Source: Whitmania pigra
Lineage: Eukaryota; Annelida; Clitellata; Hirudinida; Haemopidae
Direction of reading: 5' to 3'
Assembly (NCBI GenBank): GCA_021613335.1
Contig: JAJTWR010000067.1
Location: forward strand, 1,757,501 to 1,821,500
Length of the DNA stretch: 64,000 nucleotides
Position numbers and translations under genes: made by a program. Of this stretch, positions 58,440 through 64,000 are shown piece after piece (the stretch's first letter is position 1; every line of letters starts with the position of its first letter). The notes beneath the pieces were generated by a model. It was given only the letters and a program-made list of their open reading frames with translations, did no database searches and had not been told where the DNA came from.

Positions 58440-61099
58440 AGTTGGCGAGTTTGATTTGAGGATGATCGCCACGGTGATGATAACGTTGACGATGATCTTG
58501 ATTACGACTGCAACGACGATCGAACCAAGACCCTGATGATAAGATAATGCGGATGGTGCTGATCGACGACTTGATTGAACGAATGATGTTTGATAAACTC
58601 CTTCCCTCCATCCTACGCTGGACAATATTCCCCTCCCCTTTAGGGTGATTGGCCTGGCTTCTATTTGTCGACAGTTTGGATGGACAGTGGTAGACCTCTC
58701 CTGTCTTGCAAAAGTCCGCTTAACAGAGCACGTCCATTTTTGATTCACAAGCTTGATCATCACGCAAGCAATTTGTCTGTCGCGAGTTTGATAGCCGCTG
58801 CTCTGACTCTGTAACTGCGGGAATCATTATCACCACTGTTGTCACCTCTCATGTTGTTGTTGTTTCAAAATAAACAATAATTTGGGCTACTATTTTGTAA
58901 CTGTTGACTCCTTTTTATGCAAAACCACGTGCATTTCTGCATCTGATCATAATAATCATCATCATGGATCAATCACACCAATTAAATACCTTTGATTCAC
59001 TTCTGCATGAATATTCAAGAGCCTGTCAGAGAGGATGATAAAGAAGAAGTCTATGATTTTGTTCTGATGTTCTGTTTTGGTTCTGTTTTGATGATTTTTT
59101 TTGTAGGAAGTCATAGCTTGGTGTCACCATCACTGGTTGTAATGATTGGCATTTATGATGGTGATGATGATGATGATGGATTGGATATTATTTACAAAAG
59201 GGTTTGACTCTTTGCATCATATCCACGTGTTTGGTGATCGTTCTTAAGTTTTTTGATTTATTGTTTCCTCAGATTGTGGTATTGCTGGCTAACGTTTTTG
59301 AATTATTAATTTATTATTTATAACATTATTATAGTGATTTTATAGTAATTTATTATTACCACTATTATTGTTATAATTATTTAGTTTTTATTGTGAAATT
59401 GTGATTGCGTTGTTCTCATTGAGTGGGCTTCTCGTCTGATACATTCCTTTTTGAGATAATGTAATTTCTTATACATTGTTAATACTAAATATCAATTATT
59501 ATACTTTATTAAATATTATTAATCTTAGTGAATATCGAATATTAGTTTAAGTTAATTCAGGCCTAATTATTTATACATTCATATATATTTATTTATAGAC
59601 ACTCTTACCTGTACATTCGTTTCGTTCATTATGTCTCTTAATTATTCAAGACTGGAGCCAGTTGATTGTCGTTATTTTTAACTGATTTATTATTTTCATA
59701 ATTATTTATTAACTTATGCAACCCTACAGTTGCAGTGGATTCACACCAGTTGAGTTGTACTTGGATTTCGTCACTAGTAGTTACCTGATATCGATAGAGA
59801 GCACTAACTAACTGATTAATTAATTAGTAATCAATCCATCCCTCCCTACGCTCCTGCACTCGCTATAGTTTGAACTTTTACGACGCCAGCAGGGACGGGC
59901 GTTGTCGTCGCTGCGATTTCTTGTCGTGATTGTCCATCGTCATCGTCAGTGTCGTCGCCACCTTCGTCATCATCGGATTTGTACTTGTACGACGTCGTAT
60001 ACATCTACGTCAACTCAAAAGCGATGCCGTCCAAAGAAAACATCGTACTCTTCATCGCAAAATGGGAGTTGGTTCTGCCGCTTCGGTCGTTGGCAATCGA
60101 CTTATGTTGCCGCTAACACCACCTCTGTGCGATGGTGAAGTCGTTTACGATGATTTGCAATTCTAGGGAGGGGTATGGTCGTTTTTGATTCGTCTATTCG
60201 GCCTGTTTTTTTCATACATTGTTGTAGCCAAGCGACGTCATCAACGTTGAAATAGGAGAGTGCTTGCAGTACTGTTGCCCGGCGAATCGCTGTCGTTGCG
60301 TTAGCGTTGTTATCATTGCGTTGTCGTTACATTGACACTGTCATCATTGTGTTATTTTATTATCCTTCGGCCTCGTGATTCTGATTTTCCTCGCTACGAC
60401 AGCGAACAGACGTGACACAGCATCGATAACAGATCATTATCATTCTCTTCGGTTGTCAATAAATGATTGATTCGTCACCGGTCACGCCGAAATTACTTTA
60501 CATAACAGTACAGTATGTTGTAGCAGCCCAGAACAGGCTTATTTTTTGTTGCTTCACGGGGCATTTCCAGACTTCCTGACTTAACTGAATCCCTAACAAT
60601 CAGAACGGCTCAGGCAGCCAAGATAAGATACCTAATGACACCTCACAAAGGTCATCTGGTCTCTAACGTCGCAGATTAAGTAGACTGTATAAACTTTGCT
60701 ACCTTCAAATCTAAGAAATTTAAAAACGAAAACTACCAATAAAAATGCGGATACATAGAAAGAAAAAACTTTAAAACCAACTTTTAATTGCTAATATTCA
60801 AATCAATGGCGACAGTGTCAGAATAAACAACAAACTGTTAAAGGCTTGAATTTTTGAAACAATTAATTAAAAAATCGCAATCAAAATGAAACGACGGAGC
60901 TAGTCATAAACCGTGAGCCCTCCAACCGCTTCGAGGACCAGACATCCTCCTCACGTGCGCACGCACACACAAGAGCAACATTTCATCAGAGCACGCTCAC
61001 TCCTCCGTTTGACCGATAAAAATTCCATACTTTCCTGAGTCGCCAAGAAACAAAACGCAGTCAGTCAAATTTGGGTTCAGTCGAATGATTCGCAGCCAG
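58440..61099. other. Convergent gap between neurobeachin and the HP1BP3-like gene
   Basis: The stretch holds the neurobeachin 3'UTR (AATAAA at 58869) and, on the other strand, the HP1BP3-like 3'UTR (minus-strand AATAAA at 60356-60361, about 740 bases past the stop). Between them, a plus-strand frame at 59933-60166 without an ATG encodes a hydrophobic segment followed by a basic tail, with an AATAAA at 60458. It matches no family I recognise. No RNA gene was seen. Confidence 0.45.
58869..58874 (+). promoter_or_regulatory. Candidate poly(A) signal of neurobeachin
   Basis: AATAAA 430 bases past the neurobeachin stop codon; the first canonical hexamer noticed on the sense strand. Confidence 0.4.
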
Positions 61100-64000
61100 T
61101 CAGTGTTTGCCTCTTAACTTTTTCTTGCCCTTGAAGCCCTTCTTGCCTTTCCTTGGAGATGACTTGCTGCCACCGTTGGCAACCGCTAAGGAAGCTTCTG
61201 TCTTGGCCGGCCGAGCGCTCTTGCCAGAATTCTTCTGAACAGATGGAAGTTGGTTTTCAAGTTCACGGTCGAGGATTATGGAAACCTGCTGGATGGAGCT
61301 GGTGGAGGACCTCTGATTTCTCGGTGGCTGAGTCCTGGGTTGCTTCTTTTGTGCTGCAGCCCCCTTTTTGGGACTGCTGGCCATGTTCAAAGTCTTGTTG
61401 TCCTCTTCCTTATCATCTTCGTCTTCTTCATCCTCGTCATTGTCGTCCTCGGCTTCGGCATAGCTGACTCTCCTCTTGGCGGCTCTAGCTTCAAGTTTTT
61501 CAGGGAGACTAGCTTTCGAGAGCTTTGCTTTTTTCGTCTTTGGAGAAGCTCCAGAAGTCTTGGAGGTTTTTGAGGCTTTGACGGGCTTCGGAGCTGCCAT
61601 TTGTTGGTTCTTTTTGGCGACAGATTTTTTGCCGCCTCTGCCCACGGCAGATCTCCCTCCGCGAGATTTCTTGGGCTCATACTCTGGCTCGCTATCATCT
61701 TTCTCATCATCAGATTCTTCTTCTTCTTCCTCCTCTTCTTCCTCCTCATCTTCTTGTGGAGCAGGTCTCTTGACACTCTTCTTCGGGATGGAACTCGCCC
61801 TGCCTCTGCCCTGGGTGGCTGATCTCCTGGAGTTAATGCCGTTGCTGCTTCCATTTGCCTGCAGAAAACGATAAGTTCACAAGTTAGTAAATTGTTTGTA
61901 AGTAGTATGATTAGCCACGCTTATGAAATTCAGAATTACAACTAAAGTTATAAATGATGCATTTAGGCTACCTTAAAAATGTATTTAGGCAAACCTTGAG
62001 TTTCTTCAGTGAAGGGTAAGAGCTCAGATCAAGTCTGGAGACTTTAGTGGTTTCAACCGCCCTCCCCATGCCCCTCCTCTTGCTGGGGCGGGGCTTGTAG
62101 GCATCCTGGTAAAGTTCCAAGCCCCCGTCCTCGACGTCCGTGCCCCCGATGTCTTCTTCGTCATCCTCCCCGTCGCCGGACGAAGGCCAACTAGTGGAGT
62201 TCTTGCCCTGGAGAATGGAGGGGCTAGGTCGAAAGGTCTCGAGAAGCTGGAATGATCCAGTCGCTCCGATGCCTGAGAGCTGCCTGACATTAGCCATTGA
62301 AAAGGTGAGTCAACTTTAAATTCTCAAAAATTCAATGAATTGTAATTGTTTGTCATGGTTGAACGATTAATAGAGAAAGCATGATGACAAAACCAGTTAC
62401 TTGATCTTATTGGTGGAGATGGCCCTGAGCAGGGCCTGCTTGAACTTCCGAGGCTGCTCCACGACCTTCAAGCCCGGGTGGTACTCCTGGATGTACTTCT
62501 TGAGTAGAGAGGCTGACGATATCTTGGGCTCCGTACAGGCCACAATGGCGTTCATTATCATCCCGGTCAGGTCGCTATCTGTTCAAAAAGGAGTAGAGGG
62601 AAATCCATCACAGAGAATCTCCCTTCATATTCGCTGTCATCATCAACCTACCGGCATTGGGGTCGAACTCCTCGATGGTGAGTCTGTAAGTGCCGCTGCC
62701 ACTGCTGGTCCCGGTCACCTGGGTCCAGTAGCCCTTCTCCATACCTGCCTCCAGGCACTTCTTGAGTCTGATTGGAAACAAAAACATCAACTAATGATTC
62801 GAGGAGCGGACAAGTTCAAAGTTTTAATCGACTGATTTGTATTTTAATAAAATAAAAAAGATAGGCATCATCCAGTAATGTCATAGTTCTGATTTTTTTA
62901 TGAAGAATGTCTAAATAAATTCTACATACATGAAAACACCTGTGCTAATTATTATATGACAACAGCTTGAACAAAAAAATAGCTCATAGGAAACTGTCAT
63001 TAGATCATCATAACCATCATCAACACCATCATCATCATCATCCAGATTAATTCCTCCTACTTTTCTTTGTTGGAGAGGTCCTGTTGGTAAAAATCTGTGA
63101 CATATTTGGTGATCTTGACAATGGAAGCTTCCTTGGGTTCGCAGTTGTAGGTCATCGCCAACGGAAATGTATCCTCAATCTTCGAGGGATTCTCAAAGTC
63201 CAGGAATTCTGAAAGGCAAACAAAGGTTTAAAATTAGCTGGCATCGATTTGGAACATCATCCGACTTGTTCATGTGGCGACGACCTTAGAGGTTATTCAA
63301 AGCAGGGGTTAACTCATTTGATTAGTTATCATGTCAGAAGTTCATAACTTATTTTTGTGCTAATTAATTAAAAGGAATTTGTCTTTTAGAGCAGCAATTA
63401 ATTAGCTAAAACAAATTGCTCATTCTCAATGCTCTTACTAATAAAATTTTATTAGCTAACCAATGGCTCAATGGAATGCAAATAGCTAGGGAGAAATATG
63501 TTCATTATAATGATGGCCCTCAAGAATATTTATAAATTACGAAGCAGGATTCTAAGAATCAACCTCTGCTGGATGAACTCGAAGGCTTCTTGACTTTCTT
63601 TTTCTTCTTCTTGTTTTTGTCCTTCTTGGCGTCTCCTTCTTTCTCAACCTGGTTCACTCCCTCCTCATCCCCAGTAGGTTGTCCAGAGGCTTCATTGACT
63701 CCAGCATCTCCATCCCCTCTCTCCTCTCCTTGTTCTCTTTTATCTCCTTTTCCATCCTCGGTGACGTCGTCGACGTCCACCTCCATCACCTTGTCTCCAT
63801 CACCTTCTTCCTCGGTCTTCCCCTCCTTCTCCTAGTTGCAATGAGCATGGAAGACATCATCATCATTATCACAAATAGCCATTACCATCTGTGCTAATTG
63901 GCGACCTCTAAGAGTCAATAACAGCTGCTGAGACGAAACCCACCTCCTGTTTTCTCTTGAGTGCAACCTGTTTCTCCTTCTTTTTCTTTAGCTTCTCCTT
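61100..64000 (-). CDS. HP1BP3-like linker-histone (H15) domain protein, 5' partial
   Basis: Exons (minus): 64000-63944 (partial), 63831-63564, 63208-63061, 62767-62652, 62578-62401, 62283-61995 and 61858-61100; the phases close. Two H15 winged-helix domains are visible. One spans exons 63208-62652 (EDTFPLAMTYNCEPKEASIV, KYVTDFYQQDLSNKEKLKKC, GYWTQVTGTSSGSGTYRL). The second spans 62578-61995 (MIMNAIVACTEPKISSASLL, KKYIQEYHPGLKV, KFKQALLRAISTNKIK, QLSGIGATGSFQL). The order, the CEPKEAS motif and the linkers match the second and third H15 domains of HP1BP3, a heterochromatin protein that binds HP1 and linker DNA. The upstream exons encode a Lys/Glu-rich, highly charged region, and a first H15 domain may lie outside the window. 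The tail alternates long acidic runs and Lys/Arg-rich stretches, ending KKGFKGKKKLRGKH. The stop is TGA at 61102-61100. Other H1-like proteins are possible but fit less well. Confidence 0.85.

Noticed and set aside
61387..61854. 155-codon Arg/Lys-rich minus-strand frame
   Set aside because: It overlaps the HP1BP3-like last exon in another frame and shows no family similarity.

Overview
This is nuclear DNA from an intron-rich animal. The genes are spliced with GT-AG introns of roughly 80 to 6800 bases, and the AT-rich non-coding DNA is full of GAT/ATC, ATT and CATC-type microsatellites. The gene set (a miRNA/siRNA-type Dicer, neurobeachin, an STK16-type kinase, a USP36/42-type deubiquitinase, an HP1BP3-like linker-histone protein and RPB7) is metazoan. 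Nothing seen here fixes the phylum; an invertebrate bilaterian is my guess.

Layout, left to right. (1) 1-1408, +: the 3' end of an eIF4G-like gene that stops right after its MIF4G domain. (2) 2272-6749, +: a complete six-exon USP36/42-like ubiquitin protease with an RS-rich tail. (3) 7851-18126, -: a complete 22-exon Dicer of about 2023 residues, with both RNase III centres intact but eroded ATPase motifs in the helicase. (4) 19261-21222, -: a complete seven-exon STK16-like kinase. (5) 21871-22282, +: a broken hAT-like transposase fragment in the divergent gap before the next gene. (6) 23253-58439, +: a complete neurobeachin/LRBA gene in about 55 exons (about 3236 residues), including a 550-residue disordered N-terminal extension that needs a one-base frame correction near 24680. 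(7) 56335-56853, -: an intact, intronless RPB7 gene nested inside a neurobeachin intron on the opposite strand. (8) 61100-64000, -: the 3' part of an HP1BP3-like gene that runs off the right edge.

Exon boundaries were worked out by hand, and the reading phases close across every junction of the Dicer, STK16, USP, neurobeachin (apart from exon 1) and HP1BP3 models. The genes are housekeeping or regulatory and do not form a cassette. The most notable items are the degenerate Dicer helicase with a fresh 27-bp coding duplication beside the PAZ domain, the nested RPB7 gene, the truncated eIF4G-like protein, the recurrent GAT-at-5'/ATC-at-3' arrangement of neurobeachin introns, and poly-Asp tracts that look like exonised microsatellite. 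I found no convincing new multi-gene system.
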